Source: a virus
IMG/VR virus record: IMGVR_UViG_3300008108_000044
Location: 1 to 64,000 of that record
Direction: 5' to 3' (one strand)
DNA length: 64,000 nt
Numbering within the stretch: the first letter of the stretch is position 1; each line of letters starts with the position of its first letter. The notes under the pieces are model-generated. The model did no database searches, was not told the origin of the DNA, and worked only from the letters and a program-made list of their open reading frames with translations. This document shows positions 1 to 8,427 of the stretch, one piece after another. Both the position numbers and the translations under genes were made by a program.

Positions 1-23
1 GATTAGTCCGAATTACATATTAC

Positions 24-32
24 TAATAAATA
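24..32 (+). promoter_or_regulatory. T4-type late promoter
   Basis: The sequence TAATAAATA lies about 20 bp before the ATG of the first gene and matches the T4 late-promoter type read by gp55/gp33-modified RNA polymerase. An AAGGA ribosome-binding site follows before the start at 53. This is a pattern match only. Confidence 0.55.
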
Positions 33-52
33 AAAAAAAAGGATTTGCAAAG

Positions 53-844
53 ATGGCATCATACGCAAGCTATAAAAAAATTGACGCTTCAGTGCAATTA
101 GATGATGGCACTCTTCCTACAGATGCGGTAGCATCTGGAGTATTTTGTACTTGGAATGTTAGATATTTTTATGGGAGTCCAAATAGATGTTCTGGTGGTT
201 GTTGCTGTCTTTGGACTGTTCCAACTGGTGTGAGAAGAGTTTATTTTGAACTGTGGGGATCTGGTGGAAATGGGCATGGAATGTGTTCAACCTCCAGATG
301 CCAACATTATGCTGGCGCTCAAGGTGGATTTTATAATACAAAAATGTTAACAGTCTGCCCAGGATGGCAATATACTATCTGTGCTGGCGGTGTATTCCCT
401 TGTGAATCTATAGAATGCGTATCTTGTCGTGGATGTGCATCTTATGTTAATGGATGCAATTTAAGTAATTTTTGTGCTGCAGGAGGAGATGCTGGATGTG
501 CAAATGGAGCATGGAACGAAGCTTGCTTCTCTGATTGGGGATATTGCTGCATGAGTCCTGGGGCATGGGGTGGTGATTTTGGAATGAGTAATCATAGAGG
601 TGCTTTCTTTATTCATCAGGCACAATGCCATTGTCAATGTCAAGGATCTTCACCAACGGCAGCTCCTTTTATTGGAACTCAAGTTCAAACTCAAATTCAT
701 GAATGTTGGATGCGTTGTGGATGCTGGACATCACCATATGGTCATGGTGGTCAAGGTGCAATGACAACTTACTGTGGTGGTGGTAACTGCTGCGGAACTG
801 GATCTACTGGAGGTCCAGGATTAGTTAAGATCAGTTTCTTATAA
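53..844 (+). CDS. Cysteine- and glycine-rich virion/adhesin-like protein
   Basis: This 263-residue protein contains 28 cysteines, many in CC, CxC and CxxC arrangements. It also has a glycine-rich section typical of phage tail-tip adhesins: 'YFELWGSGGNG' near residue 65, 'AQGGFY' near 90 and a GGxG-rich C-terminus ending 'GGPGLVKISF'. The glycine-rich pattern resembles tail-fibre glycine-rich domains. There is no signal peptide or membrane segment. The late promoter before it and the tail-assembly-type gene after it suggest a virion role. The cysteine density is odd for a protein made in a reducing cytoplasm and suggests extracellular disulfides or metal binding. A receptor-binding or tail-fibre tip role is inference. 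Confidence 0.6.
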   Translation: MASYASYKKIDASVQLDDGTLPTDAVASGVFCTWNVRYFYGSPNRCSGGCCCLWTVPTGVRRVYFELWGSGGNGHGMCSTSRCQHYAGAQGGFYNTKMLTVCPGWQYTICAGGVFPCESIECVSCRGCASYVNGCNLSNFCAAGGDAGCANGAWNEACFSDWGYCCMSPGAWGGDFGMSNHRGAFFIHQAQCHCQCQGSSPTAAPFIGTQVQTQIHECWMRCGCWTSPYGHGGQGAMTTYCGGGNCCGTGSTGGPGLVKISFL

Positions 845-847
845 ATA
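840..847 (+). promoter_or_regulatory. Consensus T4 late promoter overlapping a stop codon
   Basis: TATAAATA is an exact match to the T4 late promoter consensus. It overlaps the TAA stop of the cysteine-rich gene and lies about 32 bp before the next ATG, with a GAAGGAG ribosome-binding region between. Confidence 0.75.
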
Positions 848-879
848 TTAATCGAAGGAGTTAACCTGAACAAATAACC

Positions 880-1638
880 ATGGCAGTAAAAATTATTTCA
901 GTAGAATTCGATCTTGGTCTACCAAATGAATATATGGTAGATCACTCTCAGTCTGAAGGTAAGACCCGTAAGTTTACTTATCACGGACCAGATAAAATCT
1001 ATCTTCAACTTGGCGAAGATGGAAAAGAAAAATATGGACCATTAACTGCAGATGAAATCATGGATGGCAGACCAATGCCAGCTGATGTTGTAGAATGGTA
1101 TGAGGTTGATTGTGAAACCAATCCATTGGTTTGTCAACTCAGAGGACCTGTAGTTAATGAACTTCAGGAGATGTATGATGAGACTCCATATCCCCATCCA
1201 AATTCTCCAGTTCTTCCAGGAACTAGTCAAATGATGGTTTATGGTCCTCCAAAACCTTGTGATATCTATGATGCTTTAACTGGAATTAAGAAAGAAGAAG
1301 ATGGTTCACTGTCTGTAAGAAAACTCTCTACACTTGAAGCAATTCATGGTGATGAGCATACTATCACTGAACTTGATCTTAAAAAGCAAAGAAATCAACT
1401 ATTATCAAATAGTGATGGACAAGTTGCTCCTGATATGCCAACTGAATTAATTGAAGAGTGGAAAGCGTATCGTCAAACATTAAGAGACTTTCCTGCAGTA
1501 ATTGAAGAAGCTGGAATTGACCCTAACATTGCTTTCTATATGTTCCCAGAAACACCAAAATCAGCAACTTCAAACGCAGAACTGCAATTGTTAATTGAAC
1601 AGCAAAGATTGCAAGCAGAGGCAGCAAATAACGGGTAA
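880..1638 (+). CDS. Tail-assembly-chaperone-like structural protein
   Basis: This is a 252-residue acidic, soluble protein. Residues about 185-215 read 'EEWKAYRQTLRDFP', the signature of the phage tail assembly chaperone family (Phage_tail_APC type). That motif often sits at the C-terminus of proteins encoded beside tail-fibre genes. The N-terminal part (1-180) is not recognised. It directly follows the adhesin-like gene and has its own consensus late promoter, so a role in fibre folding or assembly is likely. The exact partner is inferred from position. Confidence 0.6.
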   Translation: MAVKIISVEFDLGLPNEYMVDHSQSEGKTRKFTYHGPDKIYLQLGEDGKEKYGPLTADEIMDGRPMPADVVEWYEVDCETNPLVCQLRGPVVNELQEMYDETPYPHPNSPVLPGTSQMMVYGPPKPCDIYDALTGIKKEEDGSLSVRKLSTLEAIHGDEHTITELDLKKQRNQLLSNSDGQVAPDMPTELIEEWKAYRQTLRDFPAVIEEAGIDPNIAFYMFPETPKSATSNAELQLLIEQQRLQAEAANNG

Positions 1639-1665
1639 TATTACTGTTTGAATTTTATATAATAC

Positions 1666-2199
1666 ATGGATTATATTTTATACAAATTTGATTATATTAA
1701 AGATAATCAATTAGAATTGATAAAAGAACTGAAGATATCCCATGATAATATAGTAAAATATGGAGTCTTTGATACTACAAAGGCTTATATTTACTATAAT
1801 ATTTTTGGGGTATCTTCTCCGTCTATACACATGTATAGAATTTATCAAAAAGTTAGAGAGATTGTAAGAAGTAAATTTCCAAATGAAATACTTTGGATTC
1901 AATCTTGGTTAAATTATCATAATTATGATGAGGTTTTGGGTTGGCATAATCACAGTGCCAGTTGGCATGGGTATATATCTATAGAACCACAAGATACGGT
2001 AACTGAATTTGAGAATTGGACAATAGATAACGAATGTGGAAATATTTATTTTGGACCAGGAAGGCATAAGCATAGAGTAGTCAACCAAAGAAAGTATAAG
2101 GGAAAAAGAATCACACTTGGATTTGACATTATATTTGAGAATGATTATACTGGAGAGGTATCCCCAACGGAAAACTTTGGAGCAATTCCATTATTATAA
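1666..2199 (+). CDS. Putative Fe(II)/2-oxoglutarate oxygenase, HxH type
   Basis: This 177-residue protein has 'GWHNHSASWHGYISIEP' near residue 88, then 'GNIYFGPGRHKHRVV' and 'KRITLGFDI'. That order (H-x-H, a second His after a beta turn, then R) matches the small phage 2OG-Fe(II) oxygenase family related to PF13759. Such enzymes hydroxylate or otherwise oxidise small molecules, sugars or proteins; the substrate here is unknown. The stop overlaps the start of the next oxygenase gene (TAATG), so the two are probably translated together. No canonical HxD is present, so activity is uncertain. Confidence 0.6.
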   Translation: MDYILYKFDYIKDNQLELIKELKISHDNIVKYGVFDTTKAYIYYNIFGVSSPSIHMYRIYQKVREIVRSKFPNEILWIQSWLNYHNYDEVLGWHNHSASWHGYISIEPQDTVTEFENWTIDNECGNIYFGPGRHKHRVVNQRKYKGKRITLGFDIIFENDYTGEVSPTENFGAIPLL

Positions 2200-2903
2200 T
2201 GTTTGAAATTAATACTGATTTAAAAGTAAAGATTCAAAAAATAGATGATATATATTGGTCTGCTACAGATACTGGATTGGTTACTTTCAATTCAGATGTA
2301 ATTGTAGAAAAAATGATTTTTATTATTGATGATTTTTATCAAAATCCAGATGAAATACGCGAACTGACAAAAGAATCTGAAGTATATACTGATAAAGATC
2401 GACTAGCTGGTGCAATAGGTAGAAGGGTTTGGAGAGAAGAACCAGAATTGATGTATGAAATGGCACATCAAATGTGTCATGTATTTGAGCAGTTATGTCA
2501 ACATGAAGATTGGCATTTGGAATTTGATAAACAACATCATTATACTAAATGGGATGCTATGAGGTTCGTTGTTAATGTGACGAACAATCAAGAAATTATT
2601 GATTCTGATAGAGACTGGGATACCATTTGTCATATTGATGGTCCGTACAATAAATGGGCATCTTTAGTTTATTTAAATACTCCAGAAGAGTATGGAGAAG
2701 AAGAGTCTACTCCTGGAACTGGTTTTTATTCTGTAGTTCAACCAGAAGCAGATGGAAAAATAAATAAACCAAAGTTGCAATATGTTTGCCCAATGAAGTA
2801 TAATAGGGCAGTATTGTATGATGCTAACATGATCCATGGTGCAATCATGGAGACTGATATGTATAAAGACTATGATAGACTTACTCAAATCATGTTCTTT
2901 TAA
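2199..2903 (+). CDS. DUF6445-like 2OG-Fe(II) oxygenase
   Basis: This 234-residue protein has 'CHIDGPYNKWASLVYLN' (H-x-D iron ligands, near residue 147). After a glycine-rich turn come 'NRAVLYDANMIHGA' (distal His) and 'DRLTQIMFF' (Arg that would bind 2-oxoglutarate). This is the double-stranded beta-helix pattern of DUF6445 and prolyl-hydroxylase-like enzymes, with all expected ligands visible. It is translationally coupled to the upstream oxygenase and sits at the edge of the sugar-modification cluster. The substrate is unknown. Confidence 0.7.
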   Translation: MFEINTDLKVKIQKIDDIYWSATDTGLVTFNSDVIVEKMIFIIDDFYQNPDEIRELTKESEVYTDKDRLAGAIGRRVWREEPELMYEMAHQMCHVFEQLCQHEDWHLEFDKQHHYTKWDAMRFVVNVTNNQEIIDSDRDWDTICHIDGPYNKWASLVYLNTPEEYGEEESTPGTGFYSVVQPEADGKINKPKLQYVCPMKYNRAVLYDANMIHGAIMETDMYKDYDRLTQIMFF

Positions 2904-2932
2904 TTGATCTAAATATTTGTAAATCATGCTAT

Positions 2933-2938
2933 TATAAT
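2933..2938 (+). promoter_or_regulatory. Candidate -10 box before the glycan cluster
   Basis: TATAAT lies about 30 bp before the glycosyltransferase ATG, within an AT-rich gap that has no good -35 match. A GAGG ribosome-binding site follows. It may drive the long rightward cargo operon. Confidence 0.35.
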
Positions 2939-2969
2939 AGCAATATTAATTTAACTCTGAGGTTGAACA

Positions 2970-4082
2970 ATGAGGTCAAAGGCGTTTTTTATTAACGGCG
3001 GAGCGGGGCGTGTAATTTGCTCTATCCCTGCGCTTGAAAAATATGCAGAAACTCACGACGATTTTATTATCGTTTGTGAAGGAGGGACAGATTTTTACAA
3101 GGGTCATCCTACTTTACATGGAAAGGCATTTGATAATTGGCATAAAGGATTATTTGAAAACGAGATTAAACACAGGGATTGTGTATCTCCAGAACCATAT
3201 CGAGATTGGCATTATTACAATCAAAAATGCAGTTTAGCACAGTCATTTGATATTATAATCAATGAATTGGATTCTCCTAGAGATCTTCCTAAACCTAATA
3301 TTGTATTGAGTAAAGCAGAGATTGTTCAGGGTTTTAATATTGTTGAAGAGGTAAAAGCAGGAACGGGCAAAGACAAGGTTTTAGTTGTTCAACCTTTTGG
3401 TAGGTCAGTTGAACAATTGGGATCTGACTTTATTATTGATACTACTTCTAGAAGTTTTTCTTTAAATAATATTGTTAATATTATTAATGAACTTAAAAAA
3501 GATTATGCAATCATTATAATGAGTGAAATTCATTTTCCTTTAGAAGAAAATGAAGACAAGTCAAATTATAAAGTTGCTAGACCACAAATTCAAGATATGA
3601 GAATTTGGTCAGGAGTGATTGCTGCTGCAGATCACTTCTTGGGTTGTGATAGTATGGGTCAACATATTGCTAGAGCACTAGACAAGACTGCTACAGTTGT
3701 TACTGGTTCTACCTATCCAATTAATATTTCTTATCCAGATCATGCTGATTTTGATGTGATTGATGTTGGTGAAGGTAGACGAGTATATTCACCAATCCGA
3801 ATTGCAATAGATGAAGTTTCGGATCGTCTTAATGATGAATCAATGGAGTTGAGTCAATCTCAAGTTAAGGAAATTATTGATTCTGTGAAAAAAAGAATGG
3901 GAAAACCTGCTGCTTACACGGGATCCCTAACACTTCCACAAAAAGATATCGCTTCAAATGAATGTTGCCCTGCAACAGAAAAAAGACAAACCTTTAAATT
4001 TGATCCAACAAAAAATTCAAAGGGGTTTGGTAAACCACTTTTAGATAAAGAAACAGAAAATATCCTTCAAAAACTTAAGTGA
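2970..4082 (+). CDS. Glycosyltransferase family 9-like (heptosyltransferase-type)
   Basis: This 370-residue GT-B-like protein has an N-terminal 'INGGAGRVICSIPAL' loop (like the GDxL/GxA donor start of GT9). A second Rossmann half follows with 'VVQPFGRS' near 143 and 'AADHFLGCDSMGQHIARAL' near 216, matching the 'ADxFLGxDSGxxHxAxA' motif of ADP-heptose:LPS heptosyltransferases. Family members transfer heptose or related sugars from nucleotide donors. HldE- and HldD-like genes lie downstream, so an ADP-heptose-type donor is plausible. The last 80 residues look unstructured and are extra to the family. It heads a tightly packed rightward operon. Confidence 0.7.
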   Translation: MRSKAFFINGGAGRVICSIPALEKYAETHDDFIIVCEGGTDFYKGHPTLHGKAFDNWHKGLFENEIKHRDCVSPEPYRDWHYYNQKCSLAQSFDIIINELDSPRDLPKPNIVLSKAEIVQGFNIVEEVKAGTGKDKVLVVQPFGRSVEQLGSDFIIDTTSRSFSLNNIVNIINELKKDYAIIIMSEIHFPLEENEDKSNYKVARPQIQDMRIWSGVIAAADHFLGCDSMGQHIARALDKTATVVTGSTYPINISYPDHADFDVIDVGEGRRVYSPIRIAIDEVSDRLNDESMELSQSQVKEIIDSVKKRMGKPAAYTGSLTLPQKDIASNECCPATEKRQTFKFDPTKNSKGFGKPLLDKETENILQKLK

Positions 4083-4090
4083 GGTAAATC

Positions 4091-5893
4091 ATGGCAGAAT
4101 GGATCGCAGCTATTGCCAGAGGGCATAACTCTGGTGTTTGTCTTTTACATAATGGAGAAATTGTTTTATCCATTGAAGAGGAAAGACTTTCTAGACATAA
4201 GTATGATGGTGGACCTCTAGCGTCCATGGTTAAGATACTTGAGTATACTAAAAAACTTGATTATCTTGTAATCGCACATACTCAACCTTTGGGGTCAGCA
4301 GGAACAATTGATTTTACTGGTGATGATATTTACACTGGTATGGCAAGAAAACTTGGGTTGATTGATAGGAATCAAGATCCATATGATCATCCTCAAGTTA
4401 TAGATTTGAGTAGAACTCACCATAAACTTCATGCTGCATGTGCCTTTTATAGGTCTGGATTTAAATCTGCAGTATCTGTTGTTGTGGATGGTGCAGGTAC
4501 ATTTATTCCAATGAATATTGGAAGATCTCAAGAGATGAGTTGGGAACTTGAATCTATATTTTCTTGTGAATATCCAGCAAATATCAAAACTTTGTACAAA
4601 CATCAAGCAGGAAAAGGACCTTGGGGATCTGCATTAATTCCTCAGGTTGATAGTTCTGGTGAAGATGAGACTGGCACTCATGAATTAATTTTGGATGAGA
4701 GTGCTGGTATTACTAAAGCATATGAAGCAGTTACTCAGTATTGTGGATGGCCTCCTATTGAAGCTGGTAAAACTATGGGATTATTCCCATATGGAAAACC
4801 AAATAAAAAAGTACCTAAAATTTATACTGATGGTGGTGGGGGATTGTGGAAAACTTCTGATAGAAATGTAATTGTTCCAACCTACCCAAATGGCGCAGTT
4901 GTTAATGAAGGTAGATATGAATTTTTGTATACGCCAGAAGATTGTAAAGACTTGACATTGCTTGAAAATCGTAGAGATATGGCATATGCAATTCAAGTAG
5001 AATCTCAACAAATGGTATTGGATTTAATTCGTAAAGCAGTTGAGATGTCTGGTAATAATAATGTAGTTCTTTCTGGTGGATATGGACTTAACTGTGTTGC
5101 AAATTATTGGTATCTTGATCAGTTAAAGGATGAGAATATTAACTTGTTTGTAGAACCAGTAAGTAATGATGCTGGTACTGCAATAGGTGCTGCTCTACTG
5201 ACTTACTATAGAATTACAAACAGTAAAAAAATTAAAAAACAAATTGATAATCTTTATACTGGACCATCTTATATGTACACTGAACAACAAATACAAGAAG
5301 TTGCTTCAAAATATAACGCAACTTCTGTTACTCAAGCTTCCTATGAAGATGTAATTGATTTGATTACGGATAAAAATATTGTTGCTTTGTTCCAAGGAAG
5401 ATCTGAAGCAGGTCCTCGTGCTCTTGGCAATCGTTCTATTCTTTATGATCCTCGTGATCCAGATGGAAAAGATCATGTAAATAGAATCAAACGTAGAGAA
5501 TATTTTAGACCTTTTGCTGGATCTATTCTTAAAGATTATGTTCATGAGTGGTTTGATCTTCGTGGAATGGATGAGACTCCATTTATGATGTATGCTGTAA
5601 ATTGTCGAGATGGTATAGAAGAAAAAATTCCAGCAATTATTCATGTTGATGGAACTTGTAGAATTCAAACGGTAACTCAAGAACAAAATAAGCATTATTA
5701 TAATCTAATTAATACTTTTTATGAGAGAACTGGTTGTCCTATAATTTTTAATACATCATTTAATCTTGGTGGGGAACCTCTTGTTGAAACTTTAGACGAT
5801 GCTTGTAGAACTCTTGCTAACAGTTTAATTGAATATCTCTATCTACCTGAATATCAAACACTAATTACTATTAAAAATGAAACCCCTTCGTAG
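4091..5893 (+). CDS. Carbamoyltransferase, NodU/CmcH (TobZ) family, full length
   Basis: This protein is 600 residues long, the usual family length. The N-terminal Kae1-like ASKHA domain shows 'ARGHNSGVCLLHNGEIV', 'EEERLSRHKY', 'HHKLHAACAFYRSGF' and 'VLSGGYGLNCVAN'. The C-terminal domain carries the invariant 'GRSEAGPRALGNRSI' and 'NRIKRREYFRPFAGSIL'. The family makes carbamoyl-adenylate from carbamoyl phosphate and ATP and carbamoylates hydroxyls of sugars or natural products. A GAGG ribosome-binding site precedes the ATG. It overlaps the halogenase gene by 17 bp, implying co-translation. The acceptor is unknown. Confidence 0.88.
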   Translation: MAEWIAAIARGHNSGVCLLHNGEIVLSIEEERLSRHKYDGGPLASMVKILEYTKKLDYLVIAHTQPLGSAGTIDFTGDDIYTGMARKLGLIDRNQDPYDHPQVIDLSRTHHKLHAACAFYRSGFKSAVSVVVDGAGTFIPMNIGRSQEMSWELESIFSCEYPANIKTLYKHQAGKGPWGSALIPQVDSSGEDETGTHELILDESAGITKAYEAVTQYCGWPPIEAGKTMGLFPYGKPNKKVPKIYTDGGGGLWKTSDRNVIVPTYPNGAVVNEGRYEFLYTPEDCKDLTLLENRRDMAYAIQVESQQMVLDLIRKAVEMSGNNNVVLSGGYGLNCVANYWYLDQLKDENINLFVEPVSNDAGTAIGAALLTYYRITNSKKIKKQIDNLYTGPSYMYTEQQIQEVASKYNATSVTQASYEDVIDLITDKNIVALFQGRSEAGPRALGNRSILYDPRDPDGKDHVNRIKRREYFRPFAGSILKDYVHEWFDLRGMDETPFMMYAVNCRDGIEEKIPAIIHVDGTCRIQTVTQEQNKHYYNLINTFYERTGCPIIFNTSFNLGGEPLVETLDDACRTLANSLIEYLYLPEYQTLITIKNETPS

Positions 5894-7397
5894 AATTGTA
5901 ATCGTTGGCGGCGGAACCTCTGGATGGTTAACCGCTGCTTTTTTACTTAAAAAAGTAAGATCTTATTGTGAGATTGTAGTTGTTGATAAGACACAATCAG
6001 AAACTGTTGGTGTTGGTGAGGCAACTGTGCTTTCATTTAAACAGTTTATGAATTTTTGTGGTTTTGATGCTGAAGAATGGGTTCCAGCTATAGATGCGAC
6101 TTTTAAAAGTGGAATCTTGTTTACTGACTGGCAAAAAGAAGGAGCAGATCTTTGGCATCCATTTGCCTATCCCGAGTTCAAACACCTCAAAACAAATCTT
6201 TTAAATCTTTGGACATTAAATAAGGATAAAGATTTTTTTACTCATGGTTGTGCATTGTACAATCCAGCGGTAACTGAAAATAAAATTGATCCAACAAACT
6301 TAGGAACATATGCCAATCATATTGACTGTGGTAGGTTGGTTCAATATATTAAAACAAAAATATCGAATAAAATAACTTTTGTAAGTCAAGAAGTTGTAGA
6401 GGTTAAAAGAAATTCTAACGGTGGAATACAGTGTATCATCTTAGAATCTGGAGAAGAAATTGAATCAGATTTATTTGTTGATTGCACTGGATGGAAAAGA
6501 CTATTGGGATCTAAACCAGATACTGTTAATTGTAGGGACAGATTGTTTTGTGATACTGCAGTTGCAGGACATGTTCCCTATGATGATATTGAACAAGAGT
6601 TAACGCCTTATACAAAATGTTGCGCTGTTGATCATGGATGGATATGGAAAATTCCAACACAATCAAGAATTGGATCTGGATTAGTATTTAATCGTGATAT
6701 AACTGATCCAGAAGAAGCAAAAGAATACTTTGTTAGACATTGGAATAATAGGATAAGTAAAAATGATTTAAAATTATTGGATTGGACTCCATATTATCAT
6801 AATAATTTTTGGGAAGATAATGTTGTTTGCATTGGATTATCCGCAGGATTTATTGAACCTTTAGAAAGCACTGGAGTTGCATTAATATGTGCTGGTATTA
6901 TTGAACTTGCAGAAGGACTTAAAGGTAATTACTACAATGTAATGGATACTCTTGTTTACAATAAAAAAATGAAAGCGTTTTTTGAAAATTGTGTTGATTA
7001 TGTAAGTATGCATTATTCACATAATCAAAGAACAACGGGTAAGTTTTGGAAGTTTGTTCAAGATACTTATAATATTACTGAGACACAAAAGTTTTTTGAA
7101 AATGAAGTTCAAAACAATCCATATGAATTACCAACAGATGGTGATTATATGTTTGTTGGAGAAAATTGGGGTGTTTTATTGTGTCAATTATTAAATAAAA
7201 ATAATATTGAACCAAAAAATAATGGAATAACTTCTGATCAAGCATTGATCTTATCTGAAGACTTCTATAAAAATGAAATTGAAAAACATAAAAAATCTAT
7301 TTTACATAAAAAATTTGTTGATGATCTTTTATCTAGAATTGATAGAGGAGAACCAGCAAATATTCCTTTTAACTCGTCTAGTCCCGTTAAGATGTGA
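5877..7397 (+). CDS. Flavin-dependent (tryptophan-type) halogenase
   Basis: This protein is 506 residues long, the normal length for the family. The FAD-binding 'VIVGGGTSGWLTA' (GxGxxG) is at the N-terminus. The halogenase diagnostic WxWxIP appears as 'WIWKIP' near residue 257. The Lys of 'ATFKSGI' near residue 78 fits the catalytic lysine that handles hypohalite. 'EPLESTG' near 328 carries the conserved Glu. The family uses FADH2, oxygen and halide to halogenate aromatic rings; a relative from cyanophage Syn10 (VirX1) is a known iodinating enzyme with broad substrates. It sits between a carbamoyltransferase and an oxygenase. No dedicated flavin reductase is seen in the window. Confidence 0.88.
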   Translation: MKPLRRIVIVGGGTSGWLTAAFLLKKVRSYCEIVVVDKTQSETVGVGEATVLSFKQFMNFCGFDAEEWVPAIDATFKSGILFTDWQKEGADLWHPFAYPEFKHLKTNLLNLWTLNKDKDFFTHGCALYNPAVTENKIDPTNLGTYANHIDCGRLVQYIKTKISNKITFVSQEVVEVKRNSNGGIQCIILESGEEIESDLFVDCTGWKRLLGSKPDTVNCRDRLFCDTAVAGHVPYDDIEQELTPYTKCCAVDHGWIWKIPTQSRIGSGLVFNRDITDPEEAKEYFVRHWNNRISKNDLKLLDWTPYYHNNFWEDNVVCIGLSAGFIEPLESTGVALICAGIIELAEGLKGNYYNVMDTLVYNKKMKAFFENCVDYVSMHYSHNQRTTGKFWKFVQDTYNITETQKFFENEVQNNPYELPTDGDYMFVGENWGVLLCQLLNKNNIEPKNNGITSDQALILSEDFYKNEIEKHKKSILHKKFVDDLLSRIDRGEPANIPFNSSSPVKM

Positions 7398-8023
7398 TGG
7401 ATTTAGTTAAAGCTTACAAAAATTTTATCAGTGAAGAAGAAAAAAATATTCTTAATACTTGGACCCTATCGAATTATAAAAAGAATTATTTTATAGATCC
7501 AAAAATGGATTCAAGAAAACTTGAAAATACAAAATTAACTACAAGATTTGCTAACCCTTTAGTTAATTATGGCAATCCTCTTTTAGATTCTTCTTCTCAT
7601 GATCATATAAATTTTGTAGTTTCTTCTAATCCAAATTTTGTTTATCCTCAAGTTGCTTATGATATACAAAAAAGAATAGCATTGACGTTTGAATTTGAAG
7701 ATTTTGGATTATCTCCAGTTGGTAAAGATGGAATTGTTAGTGAGATAAGTTTTGAAGGAGGAACTGTGCATCCACATGTTGATCCAGTTTGGTTTGACGG
7801 AACACAAACAGTTCATTTTAATTTCATAACACAAAAACCTTTGTCTGGGGGAATAACATATATTGAAAATCAACCATGGGAAGTTGAAGAAACTGATTTA
7901 TTGTCATATATTGTATCAAAAGCTGAACATAAAGTTGATGAGATTATAGGTACTAAAGAAAGAATACTTTGGGTATTCAGTTTTATGTTGTCTGAAAAAG
8001 ATACTGAGAGGATATTTTCGTGA
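7397..8023 (+). CDS. 2OG-Fe(II) oxygenase (HxD..H..R)
   Basis: This 208-residue protein has 'HPHVDPVWFDGTQTVHFNF' near residue 125 (H-x-D ligands). Next come 'GGITYIENQPW', a late His in 'KAEHKVDEI' and an Arg in 'KERILWVFSF'. This is a complete double-stranded beta-helix ligand set. The ATG at 7397 overlaps the halogenase TGA and is preferred to the in-frame GTG one codon upstream. Its stop overlaps the GTG of the adenylyltransferase gene. Substrate unknown; the context suggests tailoring of the same product as the halogenase. Confidence 0.65.
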   Translation: MDLVKAYKNFISEEEKNILNTWTLSNYKKNYFIDPKMDSRKLENTKLTTRFANPLVNYGNPLLDSSSHDHINFVVSSNPNFVYPQVAYDIQKRIALTFEFEDFGLSPVGKDGIVSEISFEGGTVHPHVDPVWFDGTQTVHFNFITQKPLSGGITYIENQPWEVEETDLLSYIVSKAEHKVDEIIGTKERILWVFSFMLSEKDTERIFS

Positions 8024-8427
8024 AAAAAGTTTTTGTAAATGGAACGTTTGATCTCCTTCACAAAGGACATCTTGAACTTTTAAATTTTGCTAAGTCTTAT
8101 GGTGATTACTTGATAGTTGCCATTGATACTGATGAACGAGTAAGAGAAAAAAAAGGGTTAACTAGACCAATATATAATCAAGACGATAGAAAATTTTTTT
8201 TAAATATGTTAAAACCTGTTAATCAGGTTGAGTTATTTTCTAGTGATGAAGAATTAGAAAAATTGATAAAAGGATTTAATCCTGATATAATGATTGTAGG
8301 ATCTGATTGGAAAAATAAACCAGTAATTGGTTCTCAATATGCAAAAAGATTAATTTTTTTTGATAGAATAAGTGACTATGCAACCACAAAAACAATACAC
8401 AGTATTATTAATAGGGGAAACCTGTGA
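8020..8427 (+). CDS. HldE-type (RfaE2) nucleotidyltransferase
   Basis: This 135-residue single-domain nucleotidyltransferase starts with GTG. It shows 'NGTFDLLHKGHLELL' (GxFDxxHxGH), 'VAIDTDERVREKKG', 'RPIYNQDDR', 'PDIMIVGSDW' and a C-terminal 'TTKTIHSI' like the 'STT' end of HldE and TagD. It would activate a sugar phosphate with ATP or CTP. Because the next gene matches the HldE kinase domain and an HldD epimerase lies 3.6 kb on, D-glycero-D-manno-heptose 1-phosphate adenylyltransferase is the best reading. A glycerol-3-phosphate-type cytidylyltransferase is the alternative. Confidence 0.72.
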   Translation: MKKVFVNGTFDLLHKGHLELLNFAKSYGDYLIVAIDTDERVREKKGLTRPIYNQDDRKFFLNMLKPVNQVELFSSDEELEKLIKGFNPDIMIVGSDWKNKPVIGSQYAKRLIFFDRISDYATTKTIHSIINRGNL

